Shown here piece by piece: positions 7,391 to 14,981 of a stretch of DNA of 64,000 bases (its first letter is position 1; each line of letters opens with the position of its first letter). Made by a program: the position numbers and the translations under genes. The notes beneath the pieces are model-generated. The model was not told where the DNA came from and did no database searches. It saw only the letters and a list, made by a program, of their open reading frames with translations. The stretch comes from Pseudomonadota bacterium (GTDB lineage: Bacteria; Pseudomonadota; Alphaproteobacteria; Rhizobiales; Xanthobacteraceae). The stretch covers positions 1 to 64,000 of the forward strand of contig JAEYRD010000035.1 in NCBI GenBank assembly GCA_023435725.1. Direction: 5' to 3'.

Positions 7391-9048
7391 CTATTCGCAA
7401 TACCCGCACCGGGGGCCAGATCCTGATCGATCAGCTCGTCGCGCAAGGCGTCGAGCGCGTCACCTGCGTGCCGGGCGAGAGCTATCTGGCGGCGCTCGAT
7501 GCGCTGCATGACAGCCCGATCGACGTCGTGATCTGCCGCGCCGAAGGCGGCGCGGCGATGATGGCGGAAGCCTATGGCAAGCTCACGGGCCGGCCCGGCG
7601 TCTGCTTCGTCACCCGCGGTCCCGGCGCAACCAATGCCAGCCACGGCGTCCACATCGCGATGCAGGACTCGACCCCGATGATCCTGTTCGTCGGCCAGGT
7701 CGACACCGGCATGCGCGAGCGCGAGGCGTTCCAGGAGCTCGACTACAAGGCGGTGTTCGGCACCATGGCGAAATGGGCGGTCGAGATCGATCGCCCCGAT
7801 CGCATTCCGGAGCTGGTCGCGCGCGCCTTCCGCGTCGCGATGCAGGGCCGCCCGGGTCCCGTGGTGATCGCGCTGCCCGAGAACATGCTGACCGAGACTG
7901 CGGCGGTGGCCGATGCGATGCGCATCGAGCCGGCGGTGAGCTGGCCCGCGCCATCAGATATCGAGCGCGTTGGCGCCATGCTCGCGAGCGCCAAGGCGCC
8001 GCTCGTCATTCTCGGCGGCTCGCGCTGGACCGACGAGGCAACCAAGAGCATTGCGCGCTTTGCCGAGCGCTTCGACCTGCCGGTTGCGACCTCGTTCCGC
8101 AGGGCCTCGCTGATCGATGCCGATCACTCGCACTATGCCGGCGACCTCGGCATCGGTCCGAGCCCGGGCCTGAAGGCGCGCATCGAGGGCGCGGATGTCA
8201 TTCTGCTCATCGGCGGCCGCATGTCGGAGATGCCGTCCTCGTCCTACACGCTGCTCGACATTCCGACCCCGCAGCAGAAGCTGATCCACGTGCATCCAGG
8301 CTCGGAAGAGCTCGGCCGCGTCTATCAGCCCGCGCTTGCGATCCAGGCGACGCCCGCGGCGTTTGCTGCTGCCGTCGAGACGCTGAAGCCTTCAGGCGCG
8401 GTTGCCTGGAAGGGCGAGGCGGCCAAGGCTCATGCCGATTACCTTGCCTGGACCGAGAAGGCGCGCGAGTTGCCGGGCGCGTTCCAGTACGGCCAGGTCA
8501 TGACCTGGCTGCGCGATCGCCTGCCGAAGGACGCGATCGTCTGCAACGGCGCCGGCAACTATGCCGGCTGGATTCATCGCCATCACCGCTTCCACAGCTT
8601 CGCCGCCCAGCTTGCGCCGACCTCGGGCTCGATGGGCTATGGCGTGCCGGCGGGCGTGCTCGCCAAGCGGCAATATCCGGATCGCGTCGTCGTCGCCTTT
8701 GCCGGCGATGGCTGCTTCCTGATGAACGGCCAGGAGTTCGCAACGGCCGTGCAGTACGACGCGCCGCTCGTCGTCATCGTCGTCGACAATTCGCAGTACG
8801 GCACCATCCGCATGCACCAGGAGCGCGACTATCCCGGTCGCGTCGTCGGCACCCAGCTCAAGAACCCAGATTTCGCGATGTATGCGAAGGCGTTCGGTGG
8901 CCACGGCGAGCGTGTCGAGCGCACTGAGGAGTTCGCGCCGGCGTTCGAGCGCGCGCTTGCCTCGGGCAAGCCGTCGATCCTCCACTGCATCATCGATCCG
9001 CGCGCGATCTCGGTCGGCAAGGATTTCGTGCCGCAAGTGAAGGCTTAG
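7387..9048 (+). CDS. Thiamine diphosphate-dependent enzyme, acetolactate synthase-like
   Basis: This 553-residue protein has the three domains of the POX/ALS family. The N-terminal Pyr domain carries the catalytic glutamate in CRAEGGAAMMAEAYGK, the middle domain is of the FAD/Rossmann-like type, and the C-terminal PP domain has the ThDP/Mg motif AGDGCFLMNGQEFATAV ending in DNSQYG. It should decarboxylate a 2-oxo acid and either release or transfer the aldehyde unit. Candidates are acetolactate synthase-like, benzoylformate decarboxylase-like or sulfoacetaldehyde acetyltransferase-like activities. It is translationally coupled to the aminotransferase and no small regulatory (IlvH) subunit follows. 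A catabolic role is therefore more likely than branched-chain amino-acid synthesis. Confidence 0.88.
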   Translation: MTIRNTRTGGQILIDQLVAQGVERVTCVPGESYLAALDALHDSPIDVVICRAEGGAAMMAEAYGKLTGRPGVCFVTRGPGATNASHGVHIAMQDSTPMILFVGQVDTGMREREAFQELDYKAVFGTMAKWAVEIDRPDRIPELVARAFRVAMQGRPGPVVIALPENMLTETAAVADAMRIEPAVSWPAPSDIERVGAMLASAKAPLVILGGSRWTDEATKSIARFAERFDLPVATSFRRASLIDADHSHYAGDLGIGPSPGLKARIEGADVILLIGGRMSEMPSSSYTLLDIPTPQQKLIHVHPGSEELGRVYQPALAIQATPAAFAAAVETLKPSGAVAWKGEAAKAHADYLAWTEKARELPGAFQYGQVMTWLRDRLPKDAIVCNGAGNYAGWIHRHHRFHSFAAQLAPTSGSMGYGVPAGVLAKRQYPDRVVVAFAGDGCFLMNGQEFATAVQYDAPLVVIVVDNSQYGTIRMHQERDYPGRVVGTQLKNPDFAMYAKAFGGHGERVERTEEFAPAFERALASGKPSILHCIIDPRAISVGKDFVPQVKA

Positions 9049-9051
9049 CTG

Positions 9052-10317
9052 ATGCCTGAAGGCCGCCACATTGCCATCATCGGAGCCGGCGCGGTCGGCG
9101 TGATCAGCGCCATCGAGGCGTTGCGCGAAGGGTATCGCGCCACGCTGATCGACGCGGGCGAGCCCGGTGGCGAGCAGGCGGCGAGCTATGGCAATGCCGG
9201 CTGGCTGTCATCGCATTCGGTGATCCCGCCGGCCGAGCCGGGGATCTGGAAGAAGGTGCCGGGCTATCTGATGGACCCGCTCGGGCCGCTCGCGATCCGC
9301 TGGTCGTATTTGCCGAAGGCGCTGCCCTGGCTGATCAAGTACCTGCTCTCGGGCTGGACCGAGGCGCGCGTCGAGAAGACCGCCTTCGCGCTGCGCGACC
9401 TGTTGAAGGACGCGCCGCTGCTGCACAGGAAGCTTGCGGAAGAAGCAGGCGTTCCTGAACTGGTCGAGCGCAAAGGCGTGATGCACGTGTTCCCGTCGCG
9501 CGGCAACTTCGACAACGATCTCGGCTGGCGCCTGCGCAAGCGCGTCGGCGTCGAATGGCTGGAGCTCAATGCCGACGAGATGCGCCAGCGCGAGCCGGAC
9601 CTGCATCCGCGCTACACCTTTGGTGTGGTGGTGGAAGAGGCCGGACGCTGCCGCGATCCCGGTGCTTACGTCGCTGCCCTGGCACAGCACGCGCTTGCTA
9701 GCGGCGCGAAGCTCGTCCGCGCCAAGGCGACTGGACTTAAACTCAGCGGCAACAAGCTCGTCGCCGTTCTCACTGAGACCGGCGAGATTGCCTGCGATGC
9801 CGCAGTGATTGCTGCCGGCGCGCATTCAAAGCGGCTGACCGCATCCGTCGGCGATCCGCTGCCGCTCGAGACCGAGCGCGGCTATCATGTCATGATCGAG
9901 AATCCGGAATCGGGCCCGCGCAGCTCGATGATGGCGTCCGACGCCAAGATGGTGGTGAACTGGACCGACAAGGGCCTGCGCGCCGCCGGCACTGTCGAAA
10001 TCGCCGGCCTCGAGGCCGCGCCGAACTGGAAGCGCGCCGAGATCCTGCGCAACAATCTCCTGAGCATGTTCCCGAAACTGCCGAAGGACATTCCGGCCTC
10101 GCGCATCAAGATCTGGTTCGGTCATCGGCCTAGCATGCCGGATGGTCTTCCCTGCATCGGCCATGCGCGCGCCACGCGCGACATCGTCTATGCCTTCGGC
10201 CCCGGCCAAGTCGGCCTGGTCGGCTCGGCCCGCACCGGCCGTCTCGTCGCCCAGCTCCTGAGCGGCAAGCAGCCTGAGATTCCGCTCGCGCCGTTCGCCC
10301 CCTCTCGCTTCCTCTGA
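9052..10317 (+). CDS. FAD-dependent D-amino-acid dehydrogenase (DadA-like)
   Basis: This 421-residue flavoprotein of the DAO family begins almost at once with the dinucleotide-binding motif IAIIGAGAVGVISAIEAL. It contains GYHVMIENP mid-protein and ends with GPGQVGLVGSARTGRLVAQL, both typical of DadA-like dehydrogenases. These enzymes oxidise D-amino acids to 2-oxo acids plus ammonia through an imine and pass electrons to the respiratory chain. The racemase immediately downstream and RidA upstream make a D-amino-acid substrate plausible. Other DAO members such as sarcosine or opine oxidases cannot be excluded. It starts 3 bp after the ThDP enzyme stop. Confidence 0.88.
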   Translation: MPEGRHIAIIGAGAVGVISAIEALREGYRATLIDAGEPGGEQAASYGNAGWLSSHSVIPPAEPGIWKKVPGYLMDPLGPLAIRWSYLPKALPWLIKYLLSGWTEARVEKTAFALRDLLKDAPLLHRKLAEEAGVPELVERKGVMHVFPSRGNFDNDLGWRLRKRVGVEWLELNADEMRQREPDLHPRYTFGVVVEEAGRCRDPGAYVAALAQHALASGAKLVRAKATGLKLSGNKLVAVLTETGEIACDAAVIAAGAHSKRLTASVGDPLPLETERGYHVMIENPESGPRSSMMASDAKMVVNWTDKGLRAAGTVEIAGLEAAPNWKRAEILRNNLLSMFPKLPKDIPASRIKIWFGHRPSMPDGLPCIGHARATRDIVYAFGPGQVGLVGSARTGRLVAQLLSGKQPEIPLAPFAPSRFL

Positions 10318-10326
10318 GATCGCATC

Positions 10327-11070
10327 ATGACCTATCCAGCCAACTCGCCCTCCCGTATCGCCCGTGGCGGCAAGGCCATCTATGGCGCGCCGCTCGGCAT
10401 CCTGATGCTGGAAGCGCGCTTCCCCCGCATTCCCGGTGACATGGGCAATGGCACGACCTGGCCATTCCCGGTGCTCTATCGCGTCGTGAGCGGCGCTTCG
10501 CCGGAGAAGGTGGTGCTGAAGGGCGCGGCCGGCCTGCTGCCCGACTTCATCGATGCGGCCAAGGATCTGGTGCGGCTGGGGGCCGAAGCCATCACCACCA
10601 ATTGCGGCTTCCTCTCGCTGTTCCAGAAGGAGATCGCGGCGGCCGTCGGCGTGCCGGTCGCGACCTCGTCGTTGATGCAGGTGCCGTGGGTGCAGGCGAC
10701 CTTGCCGCCCGGCAAGCGCGTCGGCCTCGTCACGGTGTCGGGCTCGACCTTGACGCCGGCCCATCTCGAAGGCGCCGGCGTGCCGCTCGATACGCCGCTG
10801 GTCGGCACCGAAAACGGTAAGGAGTTCTTCCGCGTCCTGATCAAGGCCGAGAAGGACGCCATGGACGTCGCTCAGGCCGAGCGCGACGTGGTTGAGGCCG
10901 GCCAGCAGCTCGTCGCCAAAAATCCTGATGTCGGCGCTATCGTGCTCGAATGCACCAACATGCCGCCTTATGCGGCGGCGTTACAGGCCGAGGTCGGGCT
11001 GCCGGTCTATGACATCTATTCCATGATCACCTGGTTTCATGCTGGACTGCGCCCGCGCGCGTTCGCCTGA
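10327..11070 (+). CDS. Aspartate/glutamate racemase family protein
   Basis: This 247-residue cofactor-independent racemase-fold protein keeps both catalytic-type cysteines, in TTNCGFLSLF near residue 94 and LECTNMPPYA near residue 210. It could racemise or isomerise an amino acid (aspartate, glutamate, hydantoin-type or maleate-like substrates). Placement after the DadA-like gene suggests that it supplies the D-enantiomer for oxidation. It is the last gene of the operon that starts at 4866; a GntR regulator follows after 92 bp. Confidence 0.85.
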   Translation: MTYPANSPSRIARGGKAIYGAPLGILMLEARFPRIPGDMGNGTTWPFPVLYRVVSGASPEKVVLKGAAGLLPDFIDAAKDLVRLGAEAITTNCGFLSLFQKEIAAAVGVPVATSSLMQVPWVQATLPPGKRVGLVTVSGSTLTPAHLEGAGVPLDTPLVGTENGKEFFRVLIKAEKDAMDVAQAERDVVEAGQQLVAKNPDVGAIVLECTNMPPYAAALQAEVGLPVYDIYSMITWFHAGLRPRAFA

Positions 11071-11126
11071 TTCCGGCCGTTGTAGCTCTTCACAACCTCC
11101 GTCGTCGTTTGCATTGCAATCGCTAC

Positions 11127-11151
11127 CACAGCCCCGGTATATTGGGCTGTG
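11127..11151. promoter_or_regulatory. Inverted repeat before the GntR regulator gene
   Basis: CACAGCCC (11127-11134) and GGGCTGTG (11144-11151) form an 8-bp perfect inverted repeat around an AT-rich 9-nt centre, 11 bp before the regulator start. It could be an autoregulatory operator or a hairpin ending the preceding operon. There is no T-tract, which favours an operator. Confidence 0.4.
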
Positions 11152-11162
11152 TTCGGGCATGA

Positions 11163-11873
11163 ATGCAGCTTATGAAGAGCAACGTGGAACTGGCTTCCGA
11201 CAGTATCGTCGATCGTGTCTATGAACAGCTCAAGGCGATGGCCGTGAGCTATGAGTTCAAGCCGGGCGAACGTCTCAACGAGGGCGAACTCGCCAAACGT
11301 CTTGGCGTCAGCCGCACGCCGCTGCGCGAAGCGCTCAACCGTCTCAACACCGAGGGCTTTCTCCGCTTCACGCCGGGCAAGGGCTTCTTCTGCCGCGAAC
11401 TCGACGCGCATGAAATCTTCGACCTCTATGAGCTGCGCAAGTCGATCGAGATCGCCTCGATCCGTCTCGCCATCAAGCGGGCGAAGGACGAAGACATCGA
11501 CGCGCTCTTGAAATTCCTCGAAGCCACCGGCCCCGATCCCGGCGAGCGTTCCTCGGTCGAGCTCGTCGAACTCGACGAGACCTTTCACGAGCGGCTGATG
11601 GGCATGTCGAACAATGCCGAGATGCTGCGCGTGCTCCGCAACGTCAACGCCCGTATCCGCTTCGTGCGCTGGATCGACATGGACCGCATCAATCGCTCCA
11701 ATACGCAGGCCGAGCACCGCGCCGTCGTCGAAGGGTTGAAGGCGCGCGACGAGGCCGCCTGCGTCTCGATCCTGGAGAAGCACATCGACCGCCGCCTCGA
11801 CCGCATCACCTCCGCGATCAAGGAAGGCTACGCGCAGATCTATATGCCGGCGGCGAGGTCTGCGGCGAATTAG
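11163..11873 (+). CDS. GntR-family transcriptional regulator, FCD (FadR) subfamily
   Basis: This 236-residue repressor-type protein has an N-terminal GntR winged helix (ERLNEGELAKRLGVSRTPLREAL, residues about 35-60) and an all-helical FCD ligand-binding domain (ELRKSIEIASIRLA; DETFHERLM; ten helices, residues about 90-225). The FCD metal/ligand site uses Asp and His residues visible in ELDETFHERL, SNTQAEHRAVVEGL and LEKHIDRRL. It directly follows the amino-acid catabolic operon. It is the best candidate to bind the repeats at 4684-4835 and control both the importer and the enzymes. The second ATG at 11172 is an alternative start. Confidence 0.9.
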   Translation: MQLMKSNVELASDSIVDRVYEQLKAMAVSYEFKPGERLNEGELAKRLGVSRTPLREALNRLNTEGFLRFTPGKGFFCRELDAHEIFDLYELRKSIEIASIRLAIKRAKDEDIDALLKFLEATGPDPGERSSVELVELDETFHERLMGMSNNAEMLRVLRNVNARIRFVRWIDMDRINRSNTQAEHRAVVEGLKARDEAACVSILEKHIDRRLDRITSAIKEGYAQIYMPAARSAAN

Positions 11874-12038
11874 ATCAAGCGCTCCAATCGCGGTGTCTCC
11901 CCTTGTGGGAAAGGGCGCAGCAATGCGCATCGAGAAGACTCAGCTATACAATCCCTCGATATCTGCTTCTGCCAGACGGTCAGAGCATTCGCGCGCGAAC
12001 ATCGCTAGTGTGCCGTTCGAAGGTCACGGAGACACGCA

Positions 12039-12581
12039 GTGCACAGCCCACAACCCAATCTCGAAGCGCACGCCGGGAAAGACTGGCCGTCCGAGCTCTA
12101 TCGCGTCCTGAAGGCCGCTGACGTCAGGCAGATGTCCTATGTGCCGGATGCCGGCCATAGCCAGCTCATCCGCCTGTTCTCGGCCGACCGCGACGTCACC
12201 ACCAATGTGCTGACGACCGAAGAGGAAGGCATCGCCATCGCTGCGGGCGCCTGGCTCGGCGGCCAGCGCAGCGTGCTGTTGATGCAATCGAGCGGGGTCG
12301 GCAATTGCATCAACATGCTGTCGCTGTCGGCGATCGGTCGCTTTCCGCTCTTGATGCTGGTGACGATGCGCGGCGAATGGGCCGAGTTCAATCCCTGGCA
12401 GGTGCCGATGAGCCGGGCGACGCAGCCCTCGCTGGAGGCGATCGGCCTCAAGGTGATGCGCGCCGAAACGCCGGAAGATCTGGTCGAGACGGTCGAATCC
12501 GCGGCCTCGCTTGCCTATGAGTCCGACCAGCAGATCGCGGTCCTGATCGGGCAACGCCTGATCGGCAAGAAGAAGTGGTGA
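12039..12581 (+). CDS. ThDP-dependent decarboxylase, alpha (Pyr-domain) subunit
   Basis: This 180-residue protein is the N-terminal half of a split ThDP enzyme of the phosphonopyruvate/sulfopyruvate decarboxylase type. The catalytic glutamate is in LTTEEEGIAIAAGAWLGG near residue 65, followed by LMQSSGVGNCINML. The start is GTG at 12039, as no better in-frame start is visible. The stop overlaps the beta-subunit start, so the two are translationally coupled. With the beta subunit it would decarboxylate a 2-oxo acid carrying a sulfonate, phosphonate or related group, but the true substrate is unknown. Confidence 0.82.
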   Translation: MHSPQPNLEAHAGKDWPSELYRVLKAADVRQMSYVPDAGHSQLIRLFSADRDVTTNVLTTEEEGIAIAAGAWLGGQRSVLLMQSSGVGNCINMLSLSAIGRFPLLMLVTMRGEWAEFNPWQVPMSRATQPSLEAIGLKVMRAETPEDLVETVESAASLAYESDQQIAVLIGQRLIGKKKW

Positions 12582-13177
12582 AGCCGATGTCCGTTCCCTC
12601 CCAACTCGATCGCCGCGTCGCCGTTGCGGCTCTCCTGAAGGATCGCAAGGACACGCTGGTCGTCTCCGGTCTCGGCTCTCCGACCTACGATCTGCATGCA
12701 ACCGGTGACCGCGACGATAATTTCTATCTCTGGGGCGCCATGGGCGGCGCCGCGCTGATCGGGCTCGGGCTCGCGCAGGCGCAGCCCTCCAAGCGCGTCC
12801 TTGCCTTGACCGGCGATGGCGAACAGCTGATGGGCCTCGGCGGCATCGCCACCATCGGCGTGGCGCGCCCGCGTAACCTCGACATCGTCGTGATCGACAA
12901 CCAGCATTTTGGCGAGACCGGGATGCAGGCGAGCCACACCGGCCGCGGCGTCGATCTCACGGCAATCGCCGCGGCCTGCGGTTTTGCCGCGACCGGGACC
13001 GTGCGGTCGATCGCGGAGGTGGAACGCCTCGCAGCGCAAATCGCCGAGCCGGCCGATGGGCCGCGGCTCTTTGTCATCAAGGTTCTGGCCGAAAATCCGC
13101 CGCGCTCGCTGCCCTCGCGCGATGCCGTCTTTATCAAGAACCGGTTCCGTGCTCATCTCGGCTTCGCGGCGGCCTGA
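12575..13177 (+). CDS. ThDP-dependent decarboxylase, beta (PP-domain) subunit
   Basis: This 200-residue partner carries the diphosphate/Mg-binding motif TGDGEQLMGLGGIATIG ending in DNQHFGETG, as in ComE-type or phosphonopyruvate decarboxylase C-terminal halves. The GTG at 12575 overlaps the alpha stop by 7 bp. The ATG at 12587 (MSVPSQ) is an equally good start. Alpha and beta together should form one active site at their interface. The downstream SDR could reduce the aldehyde product. Confidence 0.82.
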   Translation: MVKPMSVPSQLDRRVAVAALLKDRKDTLVVSGLGSPTYDLHATGDRDDNFYLWGAMGGAALIGLGLAQAQPSKRVLALTGDGEQLMGLGGIATIGVARPRNLDIVVIDNQHFGETGMQASHTGRGVDLTAIAAACGFAATGTVRSIAEVERLAAQIAEPADGPRLFVIKVLAENPPRSLPSRDAVFIKNRFRAHLGFAAA

Positions 13178-13233
13178 GCCGGGTGTCTCATCCGGCGCAG
13201 GCTCGCCGCGAGCAGCTATTCTGGAGTGAGCCC

Positions 13234-14013
13234 ATGAAACTATCCGGCAAGGTCGCCGTCATCACCGGCGCGGCGCGCGGCATCGGCAAGGCCTGCGCGA
13301 AACGATTCCTCGACGACGGCGTCAAGGTGGTCATCTGCGACGTCGATACGGATGAGCTCGAGAAGACGGTCAACGAGTTGGGCAGACCCAAGGACCTGCA
13401 CGCGGTGCATTGTCACGTCGCACGGCGCGCGGAGGTCGATCGCGTGGTCGCGACCGCCGTCCGCGAGTTCGGCCGACTCGACATCATAGTCAACAATGCC
13501 GGCGTCGCCCGCAACCAGGATCTCCTTGATATCTCCGAGCAGGACTTTGACGACGTCATCGGCATCAATCTGAAGGGCGCATTCTTCGGCGTCCAGGCCG
13601 CGGCGAAGCAGATGATCGCCCAGGGCGGCGGCGGGGTCATCATCAACATGTCGTCGGTGAACGCGCTGCTGGCGATTCCGACGCTTGCGACCTACGCCAT
13701 CTCCAAGGGCGGCATGAAGCAGCTCACCTCGGTTGCCGCCGTGGCGCTGGCCCCGCACAACATCCGCGTCGTGGCAGTCGGGCCGGGCACGATTTTGACC
13801 GACATGGTGGCCTCCGCCATCTACACGTCGGAAGATGCGCGGAAAAACGTGCTGTCGCGCACCCCGATCGGCCGCGGCGGCGAGCCCAGCGAGGTCGCCT
13901 CCGTCGTGGCGTTTCTCGCCAGCGACGATGCCTCCTACATCACCGGGCAGACGATCTATCCCGATGGCGGCCGGCTGATCCTGAACTACACGGTGCCGGT
14001 GAAGGACAAGTAG
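13234..14013 (+). CDS. Short-chain dehydrogenase/reductase (SDR)
   Basis: This 259-residue classical SDR has the cofactor motif TGAARGIGKA, the NNAG motif, a catalytic serine in INMSSVN and the catalytic pair Y-x3-K in YAISKGG. It should reduce a carbonyl or oxidise an alcohol with NAD(P)H. I chose the ATG at 13234 because GGAGTGAG lies 4-10 bp upstream and the protein then starts MKLSGKVAVITG, as the family does. An upstream GTG at 13183 would add 17 unlikely residues. It lies 56 bp after the decarboxylase beta gene, so it is probably in the same unit. Confidence 0.9.
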   Translation: MKLSGKVAVITGAARGIGKACAKRFLDDGVKVVICDVDTDELEKTVNELGRPKDLHAVHCHVARRAEVDRVVATAVREFGRLDIIVNNAGVARNQDLLDISEQDFDDVIGINLKGAFFGVQAAAKQMIAQGGGGVIINMSSVNALLAIPTLATYAISKGGMKQLTSVAAVALAPHNIRVVAVGPGTILTDMVASAIYTSEDARKNVLSRTPIGRGGEPSEVASVVAFLASDDASYITGQTIYPDGGRLILNYTVPVKDK

Positions 14014-14042
14014 GGGGCAGCGTCGCCTCACACTCCAGTGTC

Positions 14043-14119
14043 ATCGCCCGGCTTCGACCGGGCGATCCAGTACGCCGTGACGCCTGCGATTGAAATCGAG
14101 AGGTCTCGGCGTACTGGAT
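14043..14119. repeat. Palindromic intergenic repeat (GTACGCCG family)
   Basis: Two nested hairpins lie between convergent genes: ATCGCCCGG/CCGGGCGAT (14043-14051, 14058-14066) and an exact 13-bp pair ATCCAGTACGCCG/CGGCGTACTGGAT (14065-14077, 14107-14119). Elements of this wording are dispersed in Bradyrhizobium intergenic DNA. It could also act as a bidirectional terminator. Confidence 0.7.
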
Positions 14120-14163
14120 GCCTCGCCTTCGCGGGGCCTGCTGACAGCGGCGGTTGTATGCGG

Positions 14164-14958
14164 CTATTCCGCGGCGATCGTCATGCCGTAACCCAGCCGC
14201 TTCGAGATGCCGCCGGCGCAGTCGCGCAAGGCATGGGCAATGGGGCTGTCCCAGCGCGCGTCAAAAGTGCCTTCCGGCCCCATCGCGGTGATGACCAGCG
14301 CGACGTGTCCTTCGTGATCGAAGACAGGTGCCGAGAACGCGTTGACACCTGGCAGGGGATCGCCGAGCGCGCGGGCGAGGCCGTGCTTGCGCACCTCCGT
14401 GAGCATCTCGGCGACCCTCGCGCCTCTTACCGCACGCTTCGGATTGTAGCCGACGCCGTGACGGTCGAGGCCGCTTTCGAGCGCGGCATTGATGGTCTTC
14501 TCAGGCAGGAAGGCCGCAAAGGCGCGGCCGGTCGCGGTCTCCAGCAGCGCCATCACCGAGCCGGCACGCATCACGATATGAACGGGCTGGCCGGGCTCCT
14601 CGAGCTGCACCACGGTCGGACCGTGCGTGCCCCAGACCGCGAGCGAAACCGCGTGCCCGATCTGGTTCGCGAGGCTTGCGATCTTCGGCCGTGCGATGCG
14701 TACGCCGGAGAGCCGGCGCAGGCTGATCAGGCCGAGCTCCAGCGCCAGCGCGCCGATCTCGTAGCGGCCGGTGGTCTCGTCCTGCTCGATCAATCCGATG
14801 CGGGAGAAGCTGGCGAGATAGGGATGCGCCTTGGCCGGCGTCATGCCGGCCTCGCGCGCGAGATCGCGCAGCATCATCGGCTCGCCGCTCCTGGCTAGGG
14901 CGCGGAGCAGTTCTCCGCCGACCTCGATCGACTGGATGCCGCGGCTTTCTGTCTTCAT
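14164..14958 (-). CDS. IclR-family transcriptional regulator
   Basis: This 264-residue regulator has an N-terminal winged helix (MLRDLAREAGMTPAKAHPYL, residues about 35-60) and a C-terminal GAF-like IclR effector domain (MRAGSVMALLETATGRAFAAFLP; DPLPGVNAFSAPVFDHEGHV). The start was set at MKTESRGIQSIEV (14956-14958), 23 bp after the flavoprotein stop. The upstream in-frame extension runs inside the flavoprotein gene. It is the last gene of the minus-strand unit binding protein-flavoprotein-regulator, which it probably controls. Confidence 0.9.
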   Translation of the reverse strand: MKTESRGIQSIEVGGELLRALARSGEPMMLRDLAREAGMTPAKAHPYLASFSRIGLIEQDETTGRYEIGALALELGLISLRRLSGVRIARPKIASLANQIGHAVSLAVWGTHGPTVVQLEEPGQPVHIVMRAGSVMALLETATGRAFAAFLPEKTINAALESGLDRHGVGYNPKRAVRGARVAEMLTEVRKHGLARALGDPLPGVNAFSAPVFDHEGHVALVITAMGPEGTFDARWDSPIAHALRDCAGGISKRLGYGMTIAAE

Positions 14959-14981
14959 GCGCCTCCTGGCGTCCGACTCGT

